Source: Thermomonas sp. (lineage in GTDB: Bacteria; Pseudomonadota; Gammaproteobacteria; Xanthomonadales; Xanthomonadaceae). From it: a stretch of 64,000 bases of DNA. Both the position numbers and the translations under genes were made by a program. The first letter of the stretch is position 1. Each line of letters opens with the position of its first letter. Positions 8,985 to 17,588 of the stretch are shown here, one piece after another. The stretch spans positions 124,001-188,000 of the forward strand of contig JADKKV010000006.1 of the NCBI GenBank assembly GCA_016720345.1. The letters are read 5' to 3'. Below the pieces are notes generated by a model that did no database searches, was not told the DNA's origin, and saw only the letters and a list, made by a program, of their open reading frames with translations.

Positions 8985-9386
8985 TCAGGATCCGCCGGCG
9001 TAGAAGATCCAGGTTGCCGCCGCGGCCAGTGCGACCACCAGCAGCAGCCAGCGTAACTGGCCGGGCCTGTCGCCCATCTCCACCGTCGGCGTCCGCCGCG
9101 ATGGCGACGGCATCGCATGCTTGCCGGTGCCGGCCGGACCTTTCCCCGCTTCCCCGGCGGCGGAATGCGCCTGCGCCTGCATCCGCTCCATCGCCGCCTT
9201 GGCCCGCGCCAGGTCCAGGCCGGGATTGGCGGCGCGGATCAGCTTGATTGCCTCGATCATGCGTCCCTGCTGGAACGCCAGCATCGCGGCGTCGGGCAGC
9301 ACCAGCCCGGCGTTCGCCGCGGCGTCCTGCAACTGCCGTGGGTCCGGTTTGCGGCGTTGTCCGGGCGGCGCGGGCGGGATGATCAT
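8985..9386 (-). CDS. Small protein with an L7/L12-like segment and a C-terminal membrane anchor
   Basis: 133 residues. Residues about 38-65 (GRMIEAIKLIRAANPGLDLARAK) resemble the C-terminal domain of ribosomal protein L7/L12, whose core reads roughly IKxIRExTGLGLKEAK. This is an inference from pattern, not a database match. A Ser/Pro-rich linker (about 70-108) leads to one hydrophobic helix at the very end (LRWLLLVVALAAAATWIFYA), so the bulk should be cytoplasmic on a tail anchor. I do not know a named family. It lies between the RND operon and fba on the same strand, separated from fba by two terminators. Confidence 0.65.
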   Translation of the reverse strand: MIIPPAPPGQRRKPDPRQLQDAAANAGLVLPDAAMLAFQQGRMIEAIKLIRAANPGLDLARAKAAMERMQAQAHSAAGEAGKGPAGTGKHAMPSPSRRTPTVEMGDRPGQLRWLLLVVALAAAATWIFYAGGS

Positions 9387-9426
9387 GACCGCAGCTTACG
9401 CCCGGATCCCGCCTGCCGCACAAATG

Positions 9427-9455
9427 CGAAACGCCGGCACCGGGCCGGCGTTTCG
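9427..9455 (-). terminator. Second hairpin downstream of fba
   Basis: A perfect 12-bp stem, CGAAACGCCGGC (9427-9438) and GCCGGCGTTTCG (9444-9455), with a 5-base loop. On the minus strand it is followed by CATTTG. It is about 100 bases past the fba stop and backs up the hairpin at 9521-9544. Confidence 0.7.
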
Positions 9456-9520
9456 TTCGATCAATGGCGCCCCGGACTTGGCCCGGCCCTCGCGCGTGGC
9501 GCACGGGCGTTCGTGACCGC

Positions 9521-9544
9521 AGCCGTTGCCGGATGGCAACGGCT
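9521..9544 (-). terminator. Hairpin directly downstream of fba
   Basis: A perfect 10-bp stem, AGCCGTTGCC (9521-9530) and GGCAACGGCT (9535-9544), with loop GGAT, beginning 8 bases after the fba stop. There is no strong T-run after it on the minus strand. Confidence 0.65.
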
Positions 9545-9552
9545 AAGCGCGG

Positions 9553-10557
9553 TCAGTCACCCCACTGCCCCAGCGCCGCCAGGCCATTGGCCTTGGCGCG
9601 CTCGAACACGGTCTGCTGCGCGCGGGCGTAGTTGCCGGCCATGTCCTGCGCCCACAGCTTGAGCGCGGCCTGCTGCATCGCGCGGCCGTAGCTGAAGCTC
9701 AGCGGCCACGGATTCGGGCCCATCCGGTTCATCGCGTCGAGGTGCGCGGTGGCGTCCTCGTCGCTCTGCCCGCCGGACAGGAACACGATGCCCGGCAGGA
9801 TCGCCGGCACCGCCGACTTCAGGCACATCAGGGTGGACTCGGCCACTTCCTCGACGCTTGCCTGCTCCTCGCAGCCCTTGCCGGGGACGACCATCGAGGC
9901 CTTCAGGATGGTGCCTTCCAGCATCACGTTCTGGTTGTACAGCGCATCGAACAGCGAACGCAGCACCACCTCGGTGACCTCGTAGCAGGTCTCGATGTCG
10001 TGGTCGCCGTCCATCAGCACCTCCGGCTCCACCATCGGCACCAGGCCCTGCTCCTGGCACAGCGCGGCGTAGCGCGCCAGCGCGTGGCTGTTGGCTTCGA
10101 TGCAGGTGCCGGACGGGATGTCCTCGCCGATGTTGATCACCGCGCGCCACTTGGCGAAGCGCGCGCCGAGCCGGTAGTACTCGGCCAGCCGCTCGCGCAG
10201 GCCGTCCAGGCCTTCGGTGATCACCTCGCCCGGGAAGCCGGCCAGTGCGTGGGTGCCCTTGTCGACCTTGATCCCCGGGATCATGCCGTTGTCCAGCATG
10301 TACTTCGCGAACGGCACGCCGTCGCGGGTGGACTGGCGGATGGTTTCGTCGAACAGGATCGCGCCCGACAGGTACCGGTTCGCGTTCGGCGCGGTCAGCA
10401 GCAACTCGCGGTAGGCGCGGCGGGTTTCCTCGGTGCACTCGATGCCGACGCCGTCGAAGCGCTTCTTGCAGGTCGCGCTGGACTCATCGATGGCGATGAT
10501 GCCCTTGCCCGGGGCGACCATGGCACGGGCGGTTTCTGCGAGTTGTTCGATGCTCAT
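9553..10557 (-). CDS. Class I fructose-bisphosphate aldolase
   Basis: 334 residues. The N-terminal block GKGIIAIDESSATCKKRF, the Schiff-base region around MLEGTILKASMVVPGKG (catalytic Lys in TILKASM), and FLSGGQSDEDATAHLDAMN are hallmarks of class I aldolase. It cleaves fructose-1,6-bisphosphate to glyceraldehyde-3-phosphate and dihydroxyacetone phosphate without a metal. The frame opens 20 residues further upstream and there overlaps the previous gene by ATGA. I place the start at the ATG 10555-10557, because the extra residues do not look like aldolase and a perfect minus-strand TATAAT at 10589-10594 gives a short leader for this start. It is the last gene of the gap-pgk-pyk glycolysis cluster. 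Confidence 0.95.
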   Translation of the reverse strand: MSIEQLAETARAMVAPGKGIIAIDESSATCKKRFDGVGIECTEETRRAYRELLLTAPNANRYLSGAILFDETIRQSTRDGVPFAKYMLDNGMIPGIKVDKGTHALAGFPGEVITEGLDGLRERLAEYYRLGARFAKWRAVINIGEDIPSGTCIEANSHALARYAALCQEQGLVPMVEPEVLMDGDHDIETCYEVTEVVLRSLFDALYNQNVMLEGTILKASMVVPGKGCEEQASVEEVAESTLMCLKSAVPAILPGIVFLSGGQSDEDATAHLDAMNRMGPNPWPLSFSYGRAMQQAALKLWAQDMAGNYARAQQTVFERAKANGLAALGQWGD

Positions 10558-10588
10558 GGGGTTCCTGCTGGCTGGCGGCGAAACCCGA

Positions 10589-10594
10589 ATTATA
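10589..10594 (-). promoter_or_regulatory. Candidate -10 element for fba
   Basis: The minus-strand sequence TATAAT matches the sigma-70 -10 consensus exactly, 31 bases before the preferred fba start. No convincing -35 hexamer is seen at 16-18 bases. It lies in the short gap after the upstream gene and suggests that fba can be transcribed independently. Confidence 0.5.
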
Positions 10595-10613
10595 GACCCC
10601 GGCCCGGGCTGAC

Positions 10614-11282
10614 TCATTCCTCGCCGGGCGGGGGTGGCGAAGGCGGGGATGGCGGTGGAGGCGGCAGCGGCTCTGGTTGCGCATCTTGCGTGCGCCGCTG
10701 CTCCCCGCCCCGGTCACGGGCTTCGAGGGCGGGATCGATGTCGAGCCGTTCGAACAGGCTGTTGTCGGTCATCCTGCGCCGCGCCCTGCCGCCCTGGCGC
10801 AATTCGATGAGGTGCATGGCAAGGTTCGGGATGATGCAACGCTTGCGCGTTTCCCGTGCATCCGCGGAGGCGAACACGAAGGTCGCCACCGTGTAGACCG
10901 GGCGCGGCGACCCGATCTCCGGCTTCGGCACGAAACGCCATTGCGCCAGCGCGGATGCCGCGGCACCCGCGAATTCGCCCCAGTAGGCCTCGCGCCGCTG
11001 GCCCGGTTCCTGCGCGCCCCAGGCCTTCAGCAGCGCGAAATCGGAGGTATGGCCATCCGCGTGGATCAGGTATCCGATCGCCACGCAGGCCTCGGCCGGG
11101 CTGGCCGCGAACGCGGCGGGATAGGCCGGCACCGCCAGTTTCGCCCCCGCCGGCAGCGTCCAGGCGTCGCGGATGCCGCCCTCGTTGGCGACCCGGATCC
11201 TGTCGCCGGCATTCGCGCTTGCCGCGAGGAGGGTGGCGAGCAGCAAGAGAGCACGACCCACGAACCCGCCCCGAGCGTCCAT
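10614..11282 (-). CDS. Secreted protein with a proline-rich C-terminus, unknown function
   Basis: 222 residues. A clear signal peptide (about 1-26, ending ASANA) is followed by a globular region (about 27-165) that has an AQWRFVPKPEIGSPRPVYTVATFVF stretch resembling the end of TonB C-terminal-like folds (inference). The C-terminus is charged and then proline-rich (runs of P and S, ending PPPPGEE). I do not recognise a named family. It sits between pyk and fba in the glycolysis cluster, an odd place for an envelope protein; the link may be positional only. Confidence 0.65.
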   Translation of the reverse strand: MDARGGFVGRALLLLATLLAASANAGDRIRVANEGGIRDAWTLPAGAKLAVPAYPAAFAASPAEACVAIGYLIHADGHTSDFALLKAWGAQEPGQRREAYWGEFAGAAASALAQWRFVPKPEIGSPRPVYTVATFVFASADARETRKRCIIPNLAMHLIELRQGGRARRRMTDNSLFERLDIDPALEARDRGGEQRRTQDAQPEPLPPPPPSPPSPPPPGEE

Positions 11283-11350
11283 CGGATGGCCCCATTCGAT
11301 GCCTGCACGCCAGCTAATCCCCAGGCACGGACGCTGTCAAGCCGGCGGGG

Positions 11351-12835
11351 TCAGAGCTCGCCCAACCCCTCCGCACGGCCGTCCTCGCCGATCTCGAGCA
11401 GGCGCAGGGTGTTGGTGGCACCGCGGGTTTCCATGTGCTCGCCGCTGGTGAACACCACCCGGTCGCCCGCCTGCAACAAACCGGCGTCCACCAACAAGCG
11501 GACGCTGCCGCGCGCGGCTTCGCGCGGGGTCTGGCCGCGGCTGTCGTAGCCCATCGGGAACACGTCGCGCATCAGCGCCATCTTGCGGCGCGCCGGCGCA
11601 TGCCGGGAGAACGCGTAGATCGGCACCGAGGAGCGGAAGCGCGAGAGGAAGCGCGCGGTGCCGCCGGATTCGGTCATCGCCACCACCGCGCGCACGCCGA
11701 TGTGCTCGGACAGGAACATGGTGGCCATCGCGATGGCCTGGTCGGCGCGCTCCAGGCCGCGCCGCGCCGCCTCGAAATCGGTATCGGCGACGAACTGCTT
11801 CTCGGCGCCGACGCAGATCCGCGCCATCGCCTCGACCGCCTTCACCGGCCAGCTGCCGGCAGCCGATTCCTGCGACAGCATCACCGCATCGGTGCCGTCG
11901 ATCACCGCGTTGGCCACGTCCAGCACTTCGGCGCGGGTCGGGATCGGGCTGTCCACCATCGACTGCAGCATCTGCGTCGCGGTGATCACCACCTTCTCGC
12001 GCGCCACCGCCTCGCGGATGATCTTCTTCTGCAGGCCCGGCAATTCGGCGTCGCCGATCTCCACGCCGAGGTCGCCGCGCGCGACCATCACCACGTCGCT
12101 GGCATCGACGATCTCGGTGAGGTTCTCGATCGCCTCGGCGCGTTCGACCTTCGCCACCAGCGCCGCGTTGCTGCCGTGCGCCCTGGCCACCCGGCGCGCC
12201 TCGTGCATGTCCTCGGCGTTGCGGCAGAACGAGACCGCGATGAAGTCCACCTGCATCCCGGCCGCGACCGCGATCAGCTCGCGGTCCTTCTCGGTGATCG
12301 CACCCAGCGACAGCCCGCCGCCCTGCTTGTTCAGGCCCTTGCGGTTGGACAGCACGCAGTCGTTGAGCACGGTGGTGACGATGCGCTCGCCCTCCACCGC
12401 CACCACCTGCAACTGGACGATGCCGTCGTCCAGCAGCAACAGGTCGCCGGGGACCACGTCACCGGTCAGCTCCAGGTAGCTCACGCCGACCTGGGTGTCA
12501 TCGCCGGGCGGCGCCGACAGGCTGGCGACCAGGTCGAAGCGGTTGCCGGCCTTCAGCTGCACCTTGCCGGCGGCGAAGGTCTCGACCCGGATCTTCGGGC
12601 CCGGCAGGTCGGCGAGGATGCCGACCTCGCGTCCGATCTGCGCCGCCATCGCGCGAACCGCCTCCGCGCGCGCGACCTGCGCCGACGGATCGCCATGCGA
12701 GAAGTTCAGCCGCACCACGTCCACCCCCGCGCGCAACACCGCCTCCAGCACCTCGGGTGGATCGGTCGCCGGGCCAAGGGTGGCGACGATGCGGGTACGT
12801 CGCCGGTGGGCGGCGATGTCGTGTGGTGCAGTCAT
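11351..12835 (-). CDS. pyk: Pyruvate kinase
   Basis: 494 residues. Family motifs in order: RRTRIVATLGPATD (N-terminal), VVRLNFSHGDPSAQ, ILADLPGPKIRVETF (Mg/K+ and phosphoenolpyruvate site), the B-domain (about 75-180), ISVSFCRNAEDM-like DFIAVSFCRN, VMVARGDLGVEIG (the ARGDLG signature) and ITATQMLQSMVDSPIPTRAEVLDVANAV. The C-terminal allosteric domain is complete. It makes pyruvate and ATP from phosphoenolpyruvate and ADP. The ATG at 12833-12835 is used; upstream sequence in frame is Arg/Ser-rich. It follows pgk by 76 bases on the same strand. Confidence 0.96.
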   Translation of the reverse strand: MTAPHDIAAHRRRTRIVATLGPATDPPEVLEAVLRAGVDVVRLNFSHGDPSAQVARAEAVRAMAAQIGREVGILADLPGPKIRVETFAAGKVQLKAGNRFDLVASLSAPPGDDTQVGVSYLELTGDVVPGDLLLLDDGIVQLQVVAVEGERIVTTVLNDCVLSNRKGLNKQGGGLSLGAITEKDRELIAVAAGMQVDFIAVSFCRNAEDMHEARRVARAHGSNAALVAKVERAEAIENLTEIVDASDVVMVARGDLGVEIGDAELPGLQKKIIREAVAREKVVITATQMLQSMVDSPIPTRAEVLDVANAVIDGTDAVMLSQESAAGSWPVKAVEAMARICVGAEKQFVADTDFEAARRGLERADQAIAMATMFLSEHIGVRAVVAMTESGGTARFLSRFRSSVPIYAFSRHAPARRKMALMRDVFPMGYDSRGQTPREAARGSVRLLVDAGLLQAGDRVVFTSGEHMETRGATNTLRLLEIGEDGRAEGLGEL

Positions 12836-12911
12836 GTGTGCGGGCTCCAGTTGCCCGCACGCTAGCACAGCGCAACGACCGGCGATGTCTCGCCGGACAT
12901 TGCAATCGACT

Positions 12912-14087
12912 TCATCCGGAGCGCGCCTGCAGCGCCGACACCGCCGGCAATTCCTTGCCTTCCAGGAACTCCAGGAACGCGCCGCCGCCGGTGGAGATGT
13001 AGGAGATGTCGGCCTCGATGCCGTACTTGTCCACCGCGGCCAGGGTGTCGCCACCACCGGCGATGGAGAACGCCGGCGATGCCGCGATCGCGCGTGCCAC
13101 CACTTCGGTGCCGTGGCCGAATGCATCGAACTCGAACACGCCGACCGGGCCGTTCCAGACCACGGTGCCGGCCTTCGCGATGAGGTCCGCGTAGGCCTGC
13201 GCGGTGTCCGGGCCGATGTCGAGGATCATGTCGTCGGCGCCGACGTCGCCGATGCCCTTGATCGTGGCCGGCGCATCGGCGGCGAAGGCCGGGGCCACCA
13301 CCACGTCCACCGGCAGCGGGATGTCGGCGCCGCGCGCTTTCGCATCGGCCATGATCTGCTTCGCGGTGTCGATGAGGTCCATCTCCACCAGCGACTTGCC
13401 AACGCCGTGGCCCAGCGCGGCGATGAAGGTGTTGGCGATGCCGCCGCCGACGATCAGCTGGTCGACCTTGCCGACCAGCGACGACAGCAGTTCAAGCTTG
13501 GTGCTGACCTTGCTGCCGGCGACGATCGCCAGCAGCGGCCGCGCGGGATCCTGCAGCGCCTTCGCCAGCGCATCCAGTTCCGCCATCAGCAGCGGGCCGC
13601 CCGCGGCCTGCTTCGCGAAACGGATGGCGCCATGGGTGGACGCCTGCGCGCGGTGCGCGGTACCGAACGCATCCATCACGAACACGTCGCACAGCGCGGC
13701 GTACCTGCGCGAAAGCGCCTCGTCGTCGGCCTTCTCGCCGACGTTCATGCGGCAGTTCTCCAGCAGCACCAACTGGCCCGGCTGCACGTCCACGCCGTCC
13801 AGGTAGTCGCGCACCAGCGGCACCTCGAAACCGAGCAGTTCCGACAGCCGCGCGGCCACCGGCGCCAGCGAATCGGCCTCGCTCCACGCGCCTTCCTTCG
13901 GCCGACCCAGGTGCGAGGTCACCATCACCGCCGCGCCCTTCTCCAATGCGAGCCTGAGGGTCGGGATCGACGCGGTGATGCGCTGGTCGGACGTCACCCG
14001 GCCATCGGCAACGGGCACGTTCAGGTCCTGGCGGACCAGCACGCGCTTGCCGGCAAGGTCGAGGTCGGTCATGCGGAGGATGGACAT
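12912..14087 (-). CDS. pgk: Phosphoglycerate kinase
   Basis: 391 residues, normal bacterial length. Motifs: [16 protein letters not shown] (phosphoglycerate site), [43 protein letters not shown] (signature), [12 protein letters not shown], and the nucleotide-binding [16 protein letters not shown] and [17 protein letters not shown]. It transfers phosphate from 1,3-bisphosphoglycerate to ADP in the cytoplasm. It lies 75 bases downstream of gap, but an intrinsic terminator at 14122-14142 separates them, so gap and pgk may be expressed at different levels. Confidence 0.98.
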   Translation of the reverse strand: MSILRMTDLDLAGKRVLVRQDLNVPVADGRVTSDQRITASIPTLRLALEKGAAVMVTSHLGRPKEGAWSEADSLAPVAARLSELLGFEVPLVRDYLDGVDVQPGQLVLLENCRMNVGEKADDEALSRRYAALCDVFVMDAFGTAHRAQASTHGAIRFAKQAAGGPLLMAELDALAKALQDPARPLLAIVAGSKVSTKLELLSSLVGKVDQLIVGGGIANTFIAALGHGVGKSLVEMDLIDTAKQIMADAKARGADIPLPVDVVVAPAFAADAPATIKGIGDVGADDMILDIGPDTAQAYADLIAKAGTVVWNGPVGVFEFDAFGHGTEVVARAIAASPAFSIAGGGDTLAAVDKYGIEADISYISTGGGAFLEFLEGKELPAVSALQARSG

Positions 14088-14121
14088 GGCGTGTTCCCTT
14101 GGATGCGTGGCGGAAAAACGA

Positions 14122-14142
14122 AGCCCCGCGCGCGGCGGGGCT
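14122..14142 (-). terminator. Intrinsic terminator after gap
   Basis: An 8-bp GC-rich stem, AGCCCCGC (14122-14129) and GCGGGGCT (14135-14142), with a GCGCG loop. On the minus strand it is followed by TCGTTTTTCC. It lies between gap and pgk and probably attenuates read-through. Confidence 0.8.
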
Positions 14143-14162
14143 CCGTCGGAGTGGCGGGCGGG

Positions 14163-15223
<1,061 letters not shown>

Positions 15224-15254
15224 GCGTCTCCCCACCGCCCCGGCATCCCGACCC

Positions 15255-16124
15255 ATGCGACTCGCCCGCCCCAGGAAATTCGCCGTGCTGCTGGCCACCG
15301 CCCTCGCGACCGTTTCGGTGGCCGGCCCCGCCGCGGCCTGGGGCGCGCTGGGACACCGCCTGGTCGGCGAACTGGCCGAACGCCACCTCGACCCCCGGGC
15401 CCGGGCCGAAGTGGCGCAGCTGCTGCAGGGCGAGGCCGATCCCAGCCTGGCCGGGGTGTCGAACTGGGCAGACGAGCTGCGCACCCAGGATCCCGAGCGC
15501 TTCAAGGCGACCTCACGCTGGCACTACATCAACGCCGAGGGTGGCGGCTGCGCCTTCGACGTCGCGCGCGACTGCCCGGCCGACGATTGCGTGGTCGCCG
15601 CGCTCGAGGCCCAGCGCCTGATCCTGGCCGACCGCAGCCAGCCGCTGGCGGCGCGCCGCGACGCGCTCAAGTTCATCGTCCACTTCGTCGGCGACGTGCA
15701 CCAGCCGATGCACGCGGGCGATCGCGACGACAGCGGCGGCAACCGCTTCCAGGTCAGCCTGCGCACGCCGCTGCAGCCGGAAGCGTACGCCCGCAAGAAT
15801 TACGTGGACGGGGTGATGGGCACCAACCTGCATTCGGTCTGGGACTTCTACGTGCTGGCCGGCCTCGGGCTCGGTTTCCGCGACTATGCCGCGCGCCTGG
15901 ATGCGCTGCCGTGGCCGCGGTACCCGCAGCCCTCCCCGAACGATTTCCTGCCGAAGGCGTGGGCCGGCGAATCCTGCCGCCTGATCGAGGCGCGCGCCCT
16001 GTACCCGGCGCAGCCCGCGATCGACCATGGCTACCTGGACAGCATGCGTCCGCTGGCCGAACAGCGCCTGCGCCAGGCCGCATGGCGGCTGGCGCAGCTG
16101 CTGGACCAGACCCTGGCCCGCTGA
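15255..16124 (+). CDS. Secreted S1/P1-type nuclease
   Basis: 289 residues. A signal peptide (about 1-28) ends AAA before Trp, and in this family the mature N-terminal Trp amine ligates zinc. Other tri-zinc ligands are visible: WGALGHR (His), NWADE (Asp), SRWHYIN (His), FIVHFVGDVHQPMHAGD (His, Asp, His, His), and MGTNLHSVWD (His, Asp). The enzyme should cleave single-stranded DNA and RNA outside the cytoplasm, probably for phosphate or nucleotide scavenging. It ends one base before the stop of the convergent AhpD-like gene, leaving no room for a terminator. Confidence 0.94.
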   Translation: MRLARPRKFAVLLATALATVSVAGPAAAWGALGHRLVGELAERHLDPRARAEVAQLLQGEADPSLAGVSNWADELRTQDPERFKATSRWHYINAEGGGCAFDVARDCPADDCVVAALEAQRLILADRSQPLAARRDALKFIVHFVGDVHQPMHAGDRDDSGGNRFQVSLRTPLQPEAYARKNYVDGVMGTNLHSVWDFYVLAGLGLGFRDYAARLDALPWPRYPQPSPNDFLPKAWAGESCRLIEARALYPAQPAIDHGYLDSMRPLAEQRLRQAAWRLAQLLDQTLAR

Positions 16125-16125
16125 A

Positions 16126-16482
16126 TCAGGCGGCCGGCGGCGGGGCGGCGAGCTCGTCGAACGCGCGCAACGCCTCGGCCGCGTAGATCATCGACGGCCC
16201 GGCGCCCATGTAGATCGCCATCGACAGCGTTTCGAGGACTTCCTCGCGGGTCGCGCCGGCCTTGATCGCGGCCTTGGCGTGGAAGCCCACGCAGCCGTCG
16301 CAGCGGGTGGCGACGGCGATCCCGATCGCGATCAGCTCCTTGGTCCTGACGTCCAGTGCGCCCGGCTTGAGCGCCTCGCGCGCCAGCCCGGAGAAGGCGC
16401 GCATCGGTTCCGGCGCGCCCGCGCGCAGGGTGCCGATGGCGGCATTGAGGTCGTCGATCAGGTCGGGGAAGGATTGGCTCAT
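16126..16482 (-). CDS. AhpD-like carboxymuconolactone decarboxylase family protein
   Basis: 118 residues. The AhpD-like motif TKELIAIGIAVATRCDGCVGFHAKAAIKAG is present, with the CxxC pair and the following His of the alkylhydroperoxidase active site. Small proteins of this type are disulfide-active and often work with thioredoxin-like reductants; no muconolactone chemistry is implied. The ATG at 16480-16482 follows the upstream thioredoxin gene by 16 bases. It is the last gene of the leftward sulfide-linked run. The pairing with thioredoxin suggests a thiol peroxidase or persulfide-related role (inference). Confidence 0.88.
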   Translation of the reverse strand: MSQSFPDLIDDLNAAIGTLRAGAPEPMRAFSGLAREALKPGALDVRTKELIAIGIAVATRCDGCVGFHAKAAIKAGATREEVLETLSMAIYMGAGPSMIYAAEALRAFDELAAPPPAA

Positions 16483-16498
16483 GGGAAAGGTCCGTGGG

Positions 16499-16933
16499 TC
16501 AGAGGTGTTGTCGGGTCCAGCGCACGATGTCGGCCGCGCCCATCGCACCGGGTTGGCGCGCAATCTCGCGCCCGTGCTGGAACAGGACCAGGGTGGGGAT
16601 GCTGCGGATGGCGAATTTCTGCGCCAGGGTCGGCTGCGCCTGGGTATCGACCTTGGCCAGCCGCACCCGCGGCTCCAGTTGCGCGGCCGCGGCCTCGAAC
16701 TGCGGTGCCATCGCGCGGCACGGGCCGCACCAGGGCGCCCAGAAATCCACCAGTACCGGCAGGCCGGCGCGTTCGACATGCGCGTGGAAGCCAGCCTCGT
16801 CCAACGCCAGCGGGGCCGCGGCGAACAGCGCGCGATGGCACTGGCCGCAATCGGGAGCCTCGCCCAAGCGCGCCTGCGGGACCCGGTTCAGGGCATTGCA
16901 GAGGGGACAGGCGACGATCATGGCTTCGTTCAT
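16499..16933 (-). CDS. trxC: Thioredoxin 2 (TrxC-type, zinc-ribbon N-terminus)
   Basis: 144 residues. An N-terminal zinc ribbon with two Cys pairs (CPLC and CGQC) is followed by a thioredoxin fold with the WCGPC active site in LVDFWAPWCGPCRAMAPQF and the cis-Pro loop IRSIPTLVLFQHG. This is the TrxC architecture: a cytoplasmic disulfide reductase that is often oxidative-stress induced. The start is the ATG 16931-16933; an internal ATG at 16921 is an alternative. It lies 13 bases after the haem lipoprotein gene and belongs to the same run, so it may supply electrons to the AhpD-like protein next to it or reduce persulfides. Confidence 0.93.
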   Translation of the reverse strand: MNEAMIVACPLCNALNRVPQARLGEAPDCGQCHRALFAAAPLALDEAGFHAHVERAGLPVLVDFWAPWCGPCRAMAPQFEAAAAQLEPRVRLAKVDTQAQPTLAQKFAIRSIPTLVLFQHGREIARQPGAMGAADIVRWTRQHL

Positions 16934-16946
16934 GGCGTGATTCCGC

Positions 16947-17588
16947 TCAGTCCAGTGCGGGCACTTCCACCCACAGCGCGCCGCGCAGGTCGCCGGCATC
17001 GAAACCGGTGGCGGTATCGCCGGGATACAGACGCTCCAGCGCGGCGCGGGTATCGTCGGCCAGCGCCTTGCCGTGGCAGGCAAGGCACGCCGGCTCCACC
17101 GGGATGCCGCGCATCATCCGCAGCGCCACGCCGTCGGGCAGGCCGCTGTCGACCACCTGCACCAGCTCCGCGACCGGCGTGCCGGCATCGTGGCGTGCGA
17201 TCAACGCGCGCAGCGCGTCCGCCTGCCACGCGTCCGGCGCATTGGCCGGGCTGCGCTGGCGGCCCGGCACCGGCACCCGGCCGATGCGCACGCCATGTTC
17301 GGCGGCAACCTGCGCGGCGATCTTCGGTGCCTGCGCGTGGCAGAAGGTGATGGCACCGGTGGTGCCACCCTTGGCCAGTTCCGCGCCAAGCGCCTGCTTC
17401 AGCGAACTGCTGAAGGCCTTGGCGGCCGCTTGCGCCCGCACTTGCGGCGCGGTTGGCGCGGGTGCCTCCAACGGCGCCGGAGCGGCAGGTACGGCCACTG
17501 CTGCGGCGGGTTGCGGCGGCGGCGCGCTGGAGCAGGCGGCCAGCAGGACCGCCAGCAGTGGCGGCAGGCACAGGGTCGTGCGGATCAT
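16947..17588 (-). CDS. Haem-binding lipoprotein, DUF3365 (Tll0287-like)
   Basis: 213 residues. A lipoprotein signal has the lipobox LLAAC (Cys about 19), then an Ala/Pro-rich linker (about 20-50). The globular part has the family's AITFCHAQAPKIAAQVA segment and, near the C-terminus, one CxxCH motif (EPACLACHGKALAD) for covalent c-type haem, followed by YPGDTATGFDAGDLRGALWVEV. DUF3365 domains are periplasmic haem sensors or electron carriers. The ATG overlaps the RND permease stop by four bases (ATGA), so it is made with the pump. A haem lipoprotein coupled to an RND pump and a sulfide oxidoreductase is unusual. Confidence 0.85.
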   Translation of the reverse strand: MIRTTLCLPPLLAVLLAACSSAPPPQPAAAVAVPAAPAPLEAPAPTAPQVRAQAAAKAFSSSLKQALGAELAKGGTTGAITFCHAQAPKIAAQVAAEHGVRIGRVPVPGRQRSPANAPDAWQADALRALIARHDAGTPVAELVQVVDSGLPDGVALRMMRGIPVEPACLACHGKALADDTRAALERLYPGDTATGFDAGDLRGALWVEVPALD

